This document shows positions 1 through 11,414 of a stretch of 64,000 bases of DNA, piece by piece (the first letter of the stretch is position 1; every line of letters begins with the position of its first letter). The stretch is from Chelonoidis abingdonii (taxonomy: Eukaryota; Chordata; Testudines; Testudinidae): assembly GCF_003597395.2 (NCBI RefSeq), contig NC_133769.1:41729161-41793160 (forward strand), read 5' to 3'. Both the position numbers and the translations under genes were made by a program. Under the pieces are notes generated by a model. That model was given only the letters and a program-made list of their open reading frames with translations, was not told the origin of the DNA and made no database searches.

Positions 1-14
1 CCCCCCCCCCCCCC
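1..14. repeat. (C)14 homopolymer
   Basis: The window opens with a run of 14 C. It is a simple homopolymer with no associated gene. Whether it is longer cannot be seen because the window starts here. Confidence 0.9.
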
Positions 15-3000
15 AACGCCCACACACTCAATTTATCATTTGGTAATGGGAAAAAATGTTTGACAGAGCCCTTGTTAAGATATTGGCAGCACGTTACAGT
101 GGGTTCAGAAGGTTTAATTTCAAAAATGCAGATCTGACTCTCTCAATTTTCCTCCCAGTTACATTACATTTAAAGTTTCAGGGAGATTGGTTTATGCGAG
201 CATCATGAGACTTCAGATTAAGCAGCATTGACCCAGATTCTCCCTTGTCTGGTGCTTTGTCCAATCGTTTTACACCTGTACTAAGAAAATAGAAGGGTCA
301 TCAGACAGAAATGGAAACAGGAAAAGCTGAGAATTCTTAAACTGCAAGAACAAACTGGCAGATTGCTGACAAGCCACCAGTAATTTAAAGGCACCACAGT
401 ATCTATGTTCCCTTCCAAGGGAAAGCAAGGACAAGCAGAACACATCCAGTATCGATGCTGGAAATGCAGTTCACATTAAGGTATCAGATATATTCTTATA
501 GAAAGGGAAAAGGCAAAATATTTATCTAAATTTGAAAACGGCACAGGGTCTTGGGTTAATTTAAAATTCAATTTTAGTTTATAGGATTAGGAGAGGGGAT
601 AAAAGCCCTTTGTACCATGGATTGTAAATTAAAATCCTAAACAGGTCTGGTCTGTCAGCTGATTGTAACAGTGTTACAGCTGTAAAGCCAGACTCTGGGC
701 ACCTCCTTTAGAAGATCTAACTAGGAGACTCTAGTGAACTATGCTGGGAGAAGTTTAATTTACTATAACCTAAGGCAGGTGAAATTTACCTTTTCCTTAT
801 TCTATTGTTTAATACAACGGGAGAGAACTTCTACAAAAGGCAGAGAGGAGACACACATTTTTACAAGTCACTGACAAGTAAAATGATAGTTTGTCCAACA
901 ACAGCTTCCTAGGAAAACGAGACGAGCCATCACTTCTGTCCACAAAGCAGCTCCCGACAACATCTGGCTCTATTAAAAAAAAGTTTATAGAAGTTGATAA
1001 AGTACAGGGGGAAAAGTGTGTCCATTTTGCAAGAGGGCCAGGCTCTCTTCCCAGATTCTACAGTGATGATGGCCAGATAAGTACCAATATAGAGTAACTT
1101 ATACACAAGCTATGACTACAAACATATTTGCAACCCTCCCAAGCAGGGTGCTTTTGACAAGGATGACACAAAACAGAATGGTCGAAGAATAAGGGCATCT
1201 TGGATTTAAGGGGCTGTTTCAGCGAGTGCTCATCAGCTATAGAACGCCTCAGAGAAGGAGATCAGTGTGACCATGCTCTGGTCTAAATCCAAGCCCCGCC
1301 CCTGATAATGCCATCCTTATTCCTCTTCCTATGACTGGCCAACCACAACTGGAAATACTATAGGAGAGAATGACGCAGAAGAAAATAAATACAAAAACAA
1401 ACCAAACAGCCCAAAACAAGGATAGATGGGAAATCTTCTCCATTTAAGGCTCACTCAGTACTATTTTTGATTATGTATATAAATATAGTGTTTAAACAAC
1501 AGTGATAAACACCTTGCAAAGGCTTAGGCCTGAATAGACAGATTAGCATCTCAGGGATTTTGTTTGTGAAAAATTTGCTTTTAATGGAAGATGAGTGTGA
1601 CTTTAGTACTCAGAAGAAATCCTGTCCAATATCTTAGGAGACTGAAATCCTCTTAACTGCACTGATATGCCACACCCAGCCAGCAACAAGGACAGCTCCC
1701 GCACACTGGTGCAATGTGCATTTATCTTGAAGGGGAGGGAGCACAAGAAGGTGTAGGGTTTGAATACAGCTGATTGGGAAATGGATTTTAAAAGTGATTT
1801 TATCCAGAATCAGGACTCAAAAAAAGGTATCAAAATATCACAACTTATCAGAAAATGAAAAAAGTTCAAAAAAAAAATTTGCAAATGTTAAAATGAAATG
1901 TTTTGTTTGACACTATTTCATTTTGATTTTTGGAACCCAAAAGCTTCAATTTTCTTTTTTTGATTTTGGGATTTGGAGATTTCTCCTGCTGTTTTTTCTC
2001 TGCTTACTTTTTCCAGCTTCCTTCCCACTAGAAAGAAAAGGAAGTAAAAGGTGTGAAAGTGGGGACAAATGCCAGTTTTCACACCTGTTACTGTTTCCAG
2101 ATTCTTCCAATTACAGTAACATGTCAGAGTGTAAGTTTCCCTCCCATTTCATCATACTTTTTACCTTAGCATGTATTTTTGGACCTGCAGCCCTGAGGAT
2201 TTTTAATTCTTTTGCTTTCCTAGTTGACACTTGACTTAATATGGAAACATTTATTTTTCACGAAAACTTGCTCAGGCTTGCAAGGACACGATATACTAAC
2301 GCTGCCACAGTATTTACACGGTTGCTGTTAAGAAAATATTTATTGAAATCATTTACTTTGATGTACTCCTCTTCCCTTACTTCCTCTCCAGTAAAAATAC
2401 ACAGAATGGCTGAAGGTGATAAGGAATTCTACTGATATTGTCACCATGCAAAGGCACGGGTCAAATGAAGTGGGTTTTTACAGTTTGGATCACCCATTTG
2501 GTACTAGGTTTGCAAAACAAGCCCTGCAAAAGCTTAGGTTTGTGTGGAAACAAAGAAACTGCCAAAAGTGACTCAAGTAAACAATCACCACCACCACCCC
2601 CACAGCTGCTTTTAAAAAAAAAAGTCAAAACAGAATGGCCTGCACTCTTCCTGGGCGTCCCATTATATGTCACCATTTTTACTATTAGTATTTAAATTAT
2701 TAAAATTCAACCAGCCTACCTGAGAAAGTGCCTGTCGCTAAAAATCTTGCAACACCAATAAGGATTGCTGAAGCTGGAAATATCAACTGTCCCTAGGTAC
2801 AATCTGAAGGAGGACTGGAAGGGCCTCCAACTCTGGAATGCTCTTCCTCTCACTGAATGCCAGAGCACATCTGTGGTATTCTCTGCGGGAGACTCGTGGA
2901 TTGCTTTCTTTCAAAGCTTGCGGGGGGTTGGGAATGGATCGTTTATTGTATCTTGCCTGGCCTCCATTTAATATAGCCATATATGTTTTGTTAATGTGAG

Positions 3001-3842
3001 CACAGATCTTCAAATATGGCATAAACAATGAGTGCTGAAGTCTTATTACAGAAAGATGATAGGAGCCTAAGGTCAGAGCAGGTATCAAGCACTCTGACAG
3101 ATGACTTGACTAATGGAATGGGAGGGGGAAGCAGGGGAAACTGAGCAAACTAAGAAGGCTTGGGGGTTTTAGATCTTTCATCTAACAACAACTCCAAAGA
3201 GCTCCCTTTGCTTTTTTTTTTTTTTAAATGTTTCAAACACTTTCTTTAAAAGGTTTGGTTTGCATGCAGATGGATAAAACGACTTCAAATGTCTTATCAC
3301 TATGCAAAGAAGCTTTTATATTTTTTCCCCAAATAGGGAGTACTTTTTTCTAAAGCAAGACTCCCCAAATATACACTCAAGTTCTTTAAAGTCACTCTCT
3401 ATTCCACGAAGTGATGTAACCTAATTGGAGTGCTGCTCATTTTCAGGCCTAGATCATTTAAAAATTATTGATATTTAGGGTGCATCACTTTAATACAGAT
3501 GGAGCACTTCATAAGATCAGGTTAACAAGGTTGTAGGAATTCACACTGTATACAGATTCAGAATTGGAAGGGATTTTGATAAAAACGGAAGGGTTGCTTT
3601 CCACAGTCAGTGAGCCGATTATAATTTTAGTCATTGTTGATAATATACTAGTCATCATTTCAACATACCATTGCCGAAACATTTCAGTCCTCAAAACATT
3701 TCAACAGTCAGTGAAATGCATATAGCCTCTGAGTCAGTTTTTCCACTTCAGCATACATACAAGATTCCCATTAAGAACCAATAGGATTTAAGCACCCATG
3801 TCAAGGGAAGAACAGGCTCCTATGTTCCTACACTTAAGAGTT
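15..3842. other. Gene-free stretch, no recognised element
   Basis: About 3.8 kb of AT-rich sequence with only short, unconvincing open frames (up to about 100 codons). None shows a recognisable domain or a run of exon-like frames with splice sites. The 1850-1990 part is rich in A/T runs with short inverted motifs and may be an old repeat. It could be intronic or intergenic. Confidence 0.5.
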
Positions 3843-3845
3843 TTA

Positions 3846-5884
3846 GGCCTGATCTACACTATGCGTTTAAATCGATTTAAAGAGCGTTAAAGCGATTTAA
3901 CGCTGTACCCGTCCACACTACAATGCCCTTTATATCGATATAAAGGGCTCTTTAAATCAATTTCTGTATTCCTCCCCGACGAGAGGAGTAGTGCTAAATT
4001 CGATATTAATGTATCAGATTACAGTTAGTGTGGACGGAAATCACGTTATTGGCCTCCGGACGCTATCCCATAGTGCACCACTGAGACCTGCTGCTGGACA
4101 GCAATCATGAACTCGGATGCAGCGGCAGGTAACAGAAAAGCCCTGCGAACTTTTGAATTACATTTCCTGTTGCACAGCCCGTCGGGAGCTCGACCAGCAC
4201 AGGTGGCGATGCAGTCTCAAATGCCAAAAGAAGGCTCCAGATGGACTGTACGGGAAGATACGGATCTGATCGCTGTATGGGGAGACAAATCTGTTCATAG
4301 AGCTCACGTTACAGAACACGAAATGCCAAAGCGTTGAAAAAAATACTCCAGGATCAACGCACGCGCTGTGTGACCAAGAGTAACGGGAAGCCAAGAGAAC
4401 TCAAATGGACGCTCATGGATGGAGGGGTACTGAGGACTCCAGCTATCCCACAAAGTCCACACAGCGTCCTGAAAAAGTATTTTGCATTCTTGGCTGAGCT
4501 CCGCCATGGTTGTAGTTCAAACAGTTGTCTTGTGTGTGGTTCATGGAATAGCTCTCATCCAGTCTTCTCCCCCCCCCCACACACCACGAGAAAGAAAAAG
4601 GAAAGAAATCATTTCTTGAACTTCTTTCAATGTCGACCCTAATGTGGTACTGAACATGCTGCTGGTAGAACGCGATGAACTGCAGCAGTGATAGAGCAGT
4701 ATCCGCCCTTCCCTCTCACCCCTCCTGGTGTGAACGTGCAGTAGGAACAGTAGACACGGTCCTCATGAATATCTAACATGTTGACATGAAGGGTAACATT
4801 CTTGTTACTCCAGTAAATAGGAAAGAACGGCTAACAACTAGCTTCATCATAGCAACTGGGGGCTTCAGCCCCTCCCTTTCCTGTGTAAAGAAAAGATTCT
4901 GTACTGCCTGGACTGTCAGCAGCAGCATGCTGTGCTCCTCTCCCCACACCGTAATGTCCTGCCTGGACTATCATCGCGCCGGAGGCTGCCTCCCCCTCAT
5001 TTTATTTCACTAATCACTGTTTCTTCATTCCTGCATTCTTTATTACTTCAGACAACAATGGCAGGACACTGCACGGTAGCCCAGGAAGGTTGGGGGAGAA
5101 GGGAAGCAACGGGTGGGGTTGTTGCAGGGGCACCCCCTGTGAATACTGAACCGGAGCAGCTGTGTGCTCTCTGATACACTGGTCTCTTAATTACACTTGC
5201 CCCTTATCTAGGCAGGACTGACTCTATTTTAGAAACCATAAGGGAGGATTGACTCGGGGAGTCAATCCCATTTTGCTTTTGCGTTGTACCCCCGGCCGAT
5301 TTCAGCCAGGGGCACTCATGATAGCAGCGGAAAGTACAGAGGGGAGAGATAACCGTCATTTCATTGCCAGTTTACTCCGCAGTGACGGTACAGAACGACT
5401 GGTAACCATCTCTGCTATCATAGCAAAAGCAAGTGAATGCTGCTGTGTAGCGCTGGAGTATCGCCTCTCTGCCGCGCTGCCCAGTATCATAGTGCCGAGG
5501 AAAAAAAAATGCTGAACGAGCTCCATGGTGGTACCTCCGGCTGAATGGCGTCTGCCAGGGCAATCCAGGGAAAAAACGGCGCAAAAGGATTGTCAGCTGA
5601 TTTTTCCCGGAGGAAGGAATGACTGACTACATTTACCCAGAACCACCCGCGACAATGATTCAACCAGAATTTCAAGGGGCAGGGGGAACTGCGAAAACTG
5701 TGGGATAGCTACGGAAGAGCTACCCCCAATGCAATGCTTCAGAAATCGACGTTAGCCTCGGACCATGGAGGCACAACGCTGAATTACTGTGCCTAGTGTG
5801 GCCGCATGAAATTGAATTTATAATATCAGTTTTATAAAACCGATTTTAGCTAATTCGATATTATCCCGTAGTGTAGATGTGGCC
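3846..5884. mobile_element. Harbinger-type DNA transposon, degenerate, TTA TSD
   Basis: The ends are imperfect terminal inverted repeats: the left end begins GGCCTGATCTACACTA and the right end reads TAGTGTAGATGTGGCC. Both sides are flanked by TTA (3843-3845 and 5885-5887), the 3-bp duplication expected for PIF/Harbinger. The subterminal regions are rich in TTTAAATCGATTT-like motifs. Inside is one Myb/SANT-like relic on the plus strand near the left end. I see no DDE transposase on either strand, so it was mobilised in trans or has lost that gene. About 1.2 kb of the right half (roughly 4600-5700) has no recognised function. Confidence 0.85.
4107..4337 (+). pseudogene. Myb/SANT-like DNA-binding protein of Harbinger, truncated
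   Basis: A 76-codon frame whose residues 46-58 contain a W...ED.DLI..W motif (WTVREDTDLIAVW), typical of the first helix of the Myb/SANT-like (MADF-type) protein that Harbinger elements encode beside their transposase. The family protein is normally over 200 residues and continues through two more helices with conserved aromatics. Here the frame stops soon after the first helix and the remainder is not recognisable. It is treated as a broken relic. The match is to one short motif, so the assignment relies partly on the enclosing element's TIRs and TTA duplication. Confidence 0.6.
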
Positions 5885-5887
5885 TTA

Positions 5888-7804
5888 TACAAGAAAAAAA
5901 ATCATTTTCATTGTTACACTTTCAAAGAGGGCAAAGGGTGTTCTATTGCATCTCACTAATCACTTATACACTAACTTGTTCCACTGCTCCAATAAGCTGA
6001 TACAGGTTTTGTATCAAAGAGCCACACATTCTTGTGCTCAAAGTTTTTAAAAAAAAAATCTAATGCATCCAGAGGTTAAATTCCATGCACATGTATAACT
6101 ATGCAATTGACTCTGCAGGCAACACATCATAATCTGATATAGCAACACTAATCTTGAACTGTTTTTCATACAGAAATGCAATGATTAAACTTTAATAAAG
6201 AAATGTTATGCCATGTCTCAAATGCTCCATCAATGGAGGCAATTGCTATGGTTATTGTTAAACAGCTCTTTTTACAGAGCTATATATATTTTAATACTGT
6301 AGTGTAGGTTTCAGATCAAAAACTGTCATTACTCCTCATATTATCTTGATCTGTGAATTAATCTTGCTAACACTGTTGGTCAGGAGCTGTTGCTTCCTCC
6401 TCCCCAGAAATAAAAACAGCTTGGAAAAATCACTTGATATTTCTAGTTTCTGTACAATTAAAATTTAGAAAAACCCTTTCTGTCGATGTAGGAAGCATCT
6501 ACATTACAGCACTAAAGCAGCAAAGCTACAGTGCTGCCACTGTAACTATGTAGTGTAGATATGCCTTGGGTTATCATGAGAGTCTTCCCAGTCACGGAGG
6601 CACTGAATCTCCTTTTTCATAGATGGAGCCAGCTAAGAGGCTTTTTGAGATATTCTTTGGGTCTCCACTTTATCTCATGCATCTTTGACTTCTCTCCCTC
6701 TACTGAGAAGGCTATTATTCATCTTGCCTGTGTCCTGGAAATGTTGCATGTGGTCTCAGAAGCAGATGTCAATGCTTCTCTTCAAGCCAAGTTACAAGAG
6801 GGTGGTCATTTATCAAACCTTCTGGAGCACAGCAGCTTCACATGCTAGTCTGGGGGAGAGAGAATACCAATGTTGCTCCCAACACAGGTCTAAGGCCATG
6901 CCATCTTGCCATGTATTAACAATCTAGGCTCAAGGTACATGAGAATTGTAAGGAAGAGGCACACTATTCCTCGAGTCAAAATGCTAGGACTAGGAGACAA
7001 CACGTTATGACTGAATACTATTACTCAAACTCAAATATATCCACACCTAATCTACTTCTGCAACTGAATTATTTCAAATGTACTAATTTAAATCAGTTAC
7101 ATACTACTTTAATGAGTGCCACAGAACCCTCAAAACAAACAGAATTTAGGGGCTGAATGCTCAAAAGGAGTTCTGTTCCTAACCTCATTTCAATGGAAAT
7201 GAGGAGCCTAAAAAGAAGCTGAGTAACTTCTTTTGAACATTCAGCCCTAGATGTCTTCTCTTTGCTGAACCCATGAGGAACTGTTGGGTGTTTGTATGCA
7301 TATGCCCATCCATCCATCCCTTTCATGACTCAAAGCACATTGTCGTCATTTAACATACGACTCCTTTGTAATACACAATGTGTCAGGAGATAAAGTCAAA
7401 TAACCCTACCCTACGGGCTTTGATGAATGCATGAGGAAGTTCTCTCTGATAAAGATAGGATGTAGTCTGTTTAAACAGCTTGGGTCCAAAGCTGAAAATT
7501 AAAACAAAAATGAACAGTAGGTGTGTGTCTGTTGCTGGCTAATCTGATTTGGAAAAGACCCAAAGGGGTGGGGGTGAGGAGGAGAAATGTACCTAAGAAA
7601 ATGTGTAATGATTCAAAATCATTTGAATCATTTTACCAATAAAGTCCGCGAAGGACATTCAGCACAGGAGTAAGTTTTAATTAACTTGTTCTCATTTATA
7701 TTTGTAAAATCTGTAGCAGTTGCTGGTAAGGATACATTCAGGCAAATTTTCAATGAACCTGGAAGTATCAAGAGGCTATCAGAGTAAACTAATATTTATT
7801 AAAA
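5888..7804. other. Gene-free stretch with one MITE-like remnant
   Basis: AT-rich sequence without a supported gene. The open frames near 6561-6927 overlap each other in different frames and show no domain. A short palindromic remnant lies at 6497-6567. Confidence 0.5.
6497..6567. mobile_element. Short MITE-like palindrome, Harbinger-type ends
   Basis: The left side reads GCATCTACATTACAGCACT and the right side ends GTAGTGTAGATATGCC, so the two halves form an imperfect inverted repeat of about 70 bp. The ends resemble the GTGTAGA termini of the other Harbinger-like MITEs in the window. No clear TSD was identified, so the boundaries are approximate. Confidence 0.45.
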
Positions 7805-8040
7805 TACAGTGGAGTCACATCTTACATGGGGGGTTAGGTTCTAAAGTCAGCGCGTAAGGCGAAAATCACGTATAGTCAAAATTACCCTTGAAAATCCCTT
7901 AAATCACCCATAAAGTACAGTATACATGGTTTATGTACAGTATACAACCCTGTACAGTATACATTAATGCATATTACTGTAATGTACCATATATAATAAA
8001 GAGTACATATGCAAAATATAATTTTACAGTACTGCATTTT

Positions 8041-8044
<4 letters not shown>

Positions 8045-8087
<43 letters not shown>

Positions 8088-8096
8088 GGAAAAAAA
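8045..8096. repeat. (GA)26 microsatellite
   Basis: An uninterrupted GA dinucleotide tract of 52 bp inside the Tigger element, between its left end and the transposase stop codon. The length suggests a polymorphic locus. Confidence 0.95.
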
Positions 8097-8418
8097 AAGA
8101 AAAAACAGTAAACCTAACCACTCTCCATTCATACTGGATATTCTTGCTAGTCTATGACAATGACAACACTACTAGGGAGGTCGTCAAGGCTTGATGTCGA
8201 TCCAGGAGATGATGGGCCAAGCTCATCTGCTGCTGGTTGTTTTTTCTTGAAAAAAACATGGTGATCAGCAAGTGTCACTGTTGTCTCTTGAGCTGCTCAA
8301 ACATTTCTTGATACGGTCTCAAATCATCCATAATATGACGTGTGATTTTGAGGTTTCGTTCCATAGAGGGATTGTATTGAGAAATTAAATCACTCAAGTG
8401 TTTCGCTGCTTGGAACAC

Positions 8419-9922
8419 TTAGAGCAAATTGGAATATTCATAAATTTGCTGATCTTCCTGTTCATCATCATCATCTTCATCTTCTGTAGACGATTTTATC
8501 AGTTCCTCTAATTCTTCATTAGTCAATGTTTCTCTATGAGTCTCAATTAATTCTTCCATTTCTTCCTCAAGGATGTCGACGAAGCCACCACCACCTTCTT
8601 GCCTGGCCACCTGAACAATGTGTTTCACTTTTGTCAATGGTTGGGAAAACCTTAAATCATTCACACGTTCTTTCCATGGGTTTCGCCAACATGCATTGAC
8701 TGTTTCAGGCTTGATTGCATCCATTGCCTGTTTAATATAAGTGATACAATCGGCAATGTTGAAGGACTTCCAACACTCCATCACAATAACATTGGAATCA
8801 GCATCCATAGCAGTAAGGATCCGTGAGAATGCAAGCCTCGTGTACGTGGCCTTGAAACAGCTAATGACGCCTTAGTCCAGAGATTGGAGGATGGAGGTGG
8901 TACTGGGGGGCAGAAAGACAACTTCAGTGTTGTTATGTGCAAACGAGAGTGTCACAGGGTGGCCATGAGCATTTTCTATGATCAGCAACACTTTAAAGTC
9001 AAGTCCTTTCTCTTCAAGGTACCGCTTGACCTCCGAAATGAAACACTTGTGGGACCAATCCAGAAATAATACTGCCATCACCCAAGCCTTTTTATTTGGA
9101 TTGCCAGAACACAGGCAGGAGATTTTTGTTCTTGTCTTTTAGGGCACAGGGATTTGCAGCCCTGTAGAGCAAGCCCATCTTTATTAAATGCCCAGCCACA
9201 TTGCCACAAAACAACACAGTCACCTGGTCTTTAGCTGCTTTTGAAGCTAGGGGCTTGTCCTTCTGATTTCAAGATGAAAGTGCGGTTGGGCATTTTTTTA
9301 TTCCCCCTCCCCCCAGAAGAGCCCAGTCTCGTCAGGATTCAAAACTTGTTCCAGAAGATAGCTCTTTTCTTTTATGGATTTTCTTTAATTCGGATATAGG
9401 CTTTTACTGCCTCTTCATTGGCAGATAGAGCTCCACCAGTAGTCTGCACGTTTTTGAGGTTGAAGCGGTTCCTAAAAAACTGTTAAGCCAACTTTGGCTG
9501 GCTTTGAATTCCTTCTCATCAGAAAGCTGTCCCTCTTCAGCGACAGGTTTGAACAGCACGTAGAGGCTAAGAACCTTTTCTCACAACATGTTGCCATGGA
9601 TAGGCACACGTTTACAGATCATGTCTTCCAGCCATAAGTTTAATGCCTTTTCAGTCTTCACTAAAGTCTTATCACACACCTGGCTCATCACCTTAACAGT
9701 TATTGGAACACGTGATGCCCTGGCTTGACAAATTTCTCTCTCGAATCTTGATGGCATGGATTTGCTAGATTCATTGCGGCCATATTTACATGCCACATTG
9801 GAGACTGACATACCATCTCTCAATAAGTCCAACACAGCCAGTTTTTCCTCCAGCATTGGAACAGATCACTGTTTCTTCAGTTGTGCACCAGATCAAGTAG
9901 TTGGCTTGCATTTAGGGGCCAT
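8419..9922 (-). pseudogene. Tigger transposase, CENP-B-like HTH plus DDE, broken
   Basis: Read on the minus strand, the protein begins MAPK at 9922 and meets a stop after nine codons. It continues in frame 9856-9581 with a psq/CENP-B-type helix-turn-helix (EEKLAVLDLLRDG, then VACKYGRNESS), then ALNLWLED of the second DNA-binding domain. The first catalytic block NPDETGLFW is at about 9313-9339. The catalytic core resumes at 9081-8872 (FLDW, IIENAHGHP, LPPSTTSILQSLD). After one stop codon it continues in the same frame to 8419, with the C-terminal WKSFNIADCI region and an acidic tail. The family shows IIDN where this copy has IIEN, so the second catalytic Asp appears replaced by Glu. Multiple stops and frameshifts mean it cannot encode a functional enzyme. 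Confidence 0.88.
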
Positions 9923-10087
9923 GTTGCATGAAAAAATACGTATCTTTAAACACTAAAATCATACTCAGCACAGTGAGATGCATATAGTCTGAGAGGCATG
10001 CAGGAACTGAGGCCAACTGAGAGAACAACAGATTCACGTCTCCCATCTCACGCTCATTCTGGGGCATACACTCATTGCACGCATATA

Positions 10088-11365
10088 CATCTCTACCCCG
10101 ATATAACACGCATTCACATAAAAAACAGTAAAGCTCTGACACGGTTCTCTGAGCAGCATGTTAAGGGTGCCAGGCCAGGCAAGGGTGGTTCAATAAGGGG
10201 CAAAGGGTCTCGGGGGCAGTCAGGGGCTCCCCTCTTCCCAGGGTCTGTGGGCCAGGAGCTGTGGGAGAGCACTTTTGGGGGCCCGGCATCCCAGAGTAGC
10301 CCGGACGATTGGGGGAGGGGTGGGCGAGAGCAGCCCGCTCTGCTTCCGTTGCCCCAGCCCCAGACGTGACTCTCGGGGGAGGGGGATTGGGGGAAGGGAT
10401 CCCCCCGCACTCACCAGCAGCAGCTGAAGTGGGGCAGCCTGGCCCCAGCCCACTCCCCTCCACCAGCTCCCAGCCGTGACACTTTACTTCCCACCATAGA
10501 TGAGTGTGGGAGGCGTTCTTTCCCCAACCTCCCCACACTCACTGGCAGTGGGAAGTGTAGCAGCCAGCCCCAGCCAGCTCCACTCCACCAGCTCCCAGCC
10601 GTGGTGCTCCACTTCCTGCCGCAGGTGAGTGCAGGACCTTTCCCCAGCCACCCTCCAGCGACATGGCTGGGGCCAAGGCAAGGAAAGCAGAGCAGGCTCG
10701 GGCCACGTCGCTCCACCTCCCACCGCGCTGCAGGTGAGTGTGAGGGGGGGCATCCTTTCCCCAGCCTCCCTGCACTCACCGATAGCAGGAAGCAAAGCGC
10801 CGTGTCTGGGAGCTGGCGGAGTGGAGCAGACTGGGCGGGGGGGGGGGGGTTTGTTTTTTCCAGCGGCTCCTGCCTGTCAGTGGTATTGCAGGACTGTTCC
10901 TGCCAGGCGCACTCTCTCATGCGATTTCTATGGGTCTTTTGGGGCTAATTAGGCAAGGTGAAGCATAGCTAGTTTTTTATTTGGGCTTCTGGGCTCTTAC
11001 GTCCGTCTCTCTATCTCGCCCTACTCTGCTGCGTGCTTATGGAGGTGAGATGTAGGGGGGGCATCTTCCTTCTCCCATTTCGTTCCCTTTTTTTCTTCTG
11101 CTTATTCTCGATCAGGAGTAGCATGATTAGCTAACGCGCCAGTGTCTTGGGAGCTGGCGGAGTGGATGTCTAGACTGGGCGGGGGGGGGGGAGAAATAGG
11201 GGTCAGCGTAGTCAGGAAACAGGGGAGTTGGGTAGGGGGGTCTCTGGAGTGGGCAGTCAGGGAATGGAGGGGGGGCAAAGCTAGGTTTGATATAACGCAG
11301 TCTCAACTACAAGGCGGTGAGATTTTTTGTCCCCCGAGGACCACGTTATATCGGGGTAGGAGGTG
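10088..11365. mobile_element. Nested TIR element (pogo/Tigger-like MITE) with GC-rich cargo
   Basis: The left end reads CATCTCTACCCCGATATAAC and the right end is the inverse of CACCTCCTACCCCGATATAAC. TA is present on both sides (10086-10087 and 11366-11367). It sits inside the Tigger element, whose right-hand sequence resumes immediately afterwards, so it inserted later. No transposase is visible. The interior is strikingly GC-rich between about 10170 and 10900, unlike its surroundings, and consists largely of a degenerate tandem array. Long minus-strand frames there are by-products of GC content. Confidence 0.8.
10440..10800. repeat. Degenerate ~125-bp GC-rich tandem array
   Basis: The phrase CACCAGCTCCCAGCCGTG occurs at about 10461 and again at about 10586, and a related block (CTCCACCTCCCACCGCGCTG followed by CAGGTGAGTG) comes about 125 bp later. 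Each unit also carries a CCTTTCCCCAGCC-like segment. The array has roughly three units. It is the cargo of the nested TIR element. Confidence 0.7.
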
Positions 11366-11414
11366 TAGTTGAACTCGCGTAAGTTAAATGTGCGTATGAT
11401 GCGACTCCACTGTA

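Larger units (their letters stand above)
7807..11412 (-). mobile_element. Tigger (pogo-superfamily) DNA transposon with nested insertion
   Basis: The left end starts CAGTGGAGTCACATCTTA and the right end is the inverse of CAGTGGAGTCGCATCATA. TA flanks both ends (7805-7806 and 11413-11414), the dinucleotide target duplication of the Tc1/mariner-pogo group. The element carries a transposase relic on the minus strand. Its total length of 3.6 kb includes a nested 1.28-kb element (10088-11365); without it about 2.3 kb remains, a usual size for Tigger. An expanded (GA)n tract lies near the left end. Confidence 0.9.

Noticed and set aside
891..1097. Short plus-strand frame with mixed composition that looks exon-like
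   Set aside because: No flanking splice consensus tied to other coding pieces and no recognised domain.
7882..8194. Frames encoding RERERE or SLSLSL runs
   Set aside because: They are simply the (GA)26 microsatellite read on each strand.
10411..10920. Long minus-strand open frame (169 codons) and overlapping frames on both strands
   Set aside because: They lie in the GC-rich tandem array of the nested TIR element. Several frames are open at once and the peptide repeats with the DNA period, so this is a composition effect.
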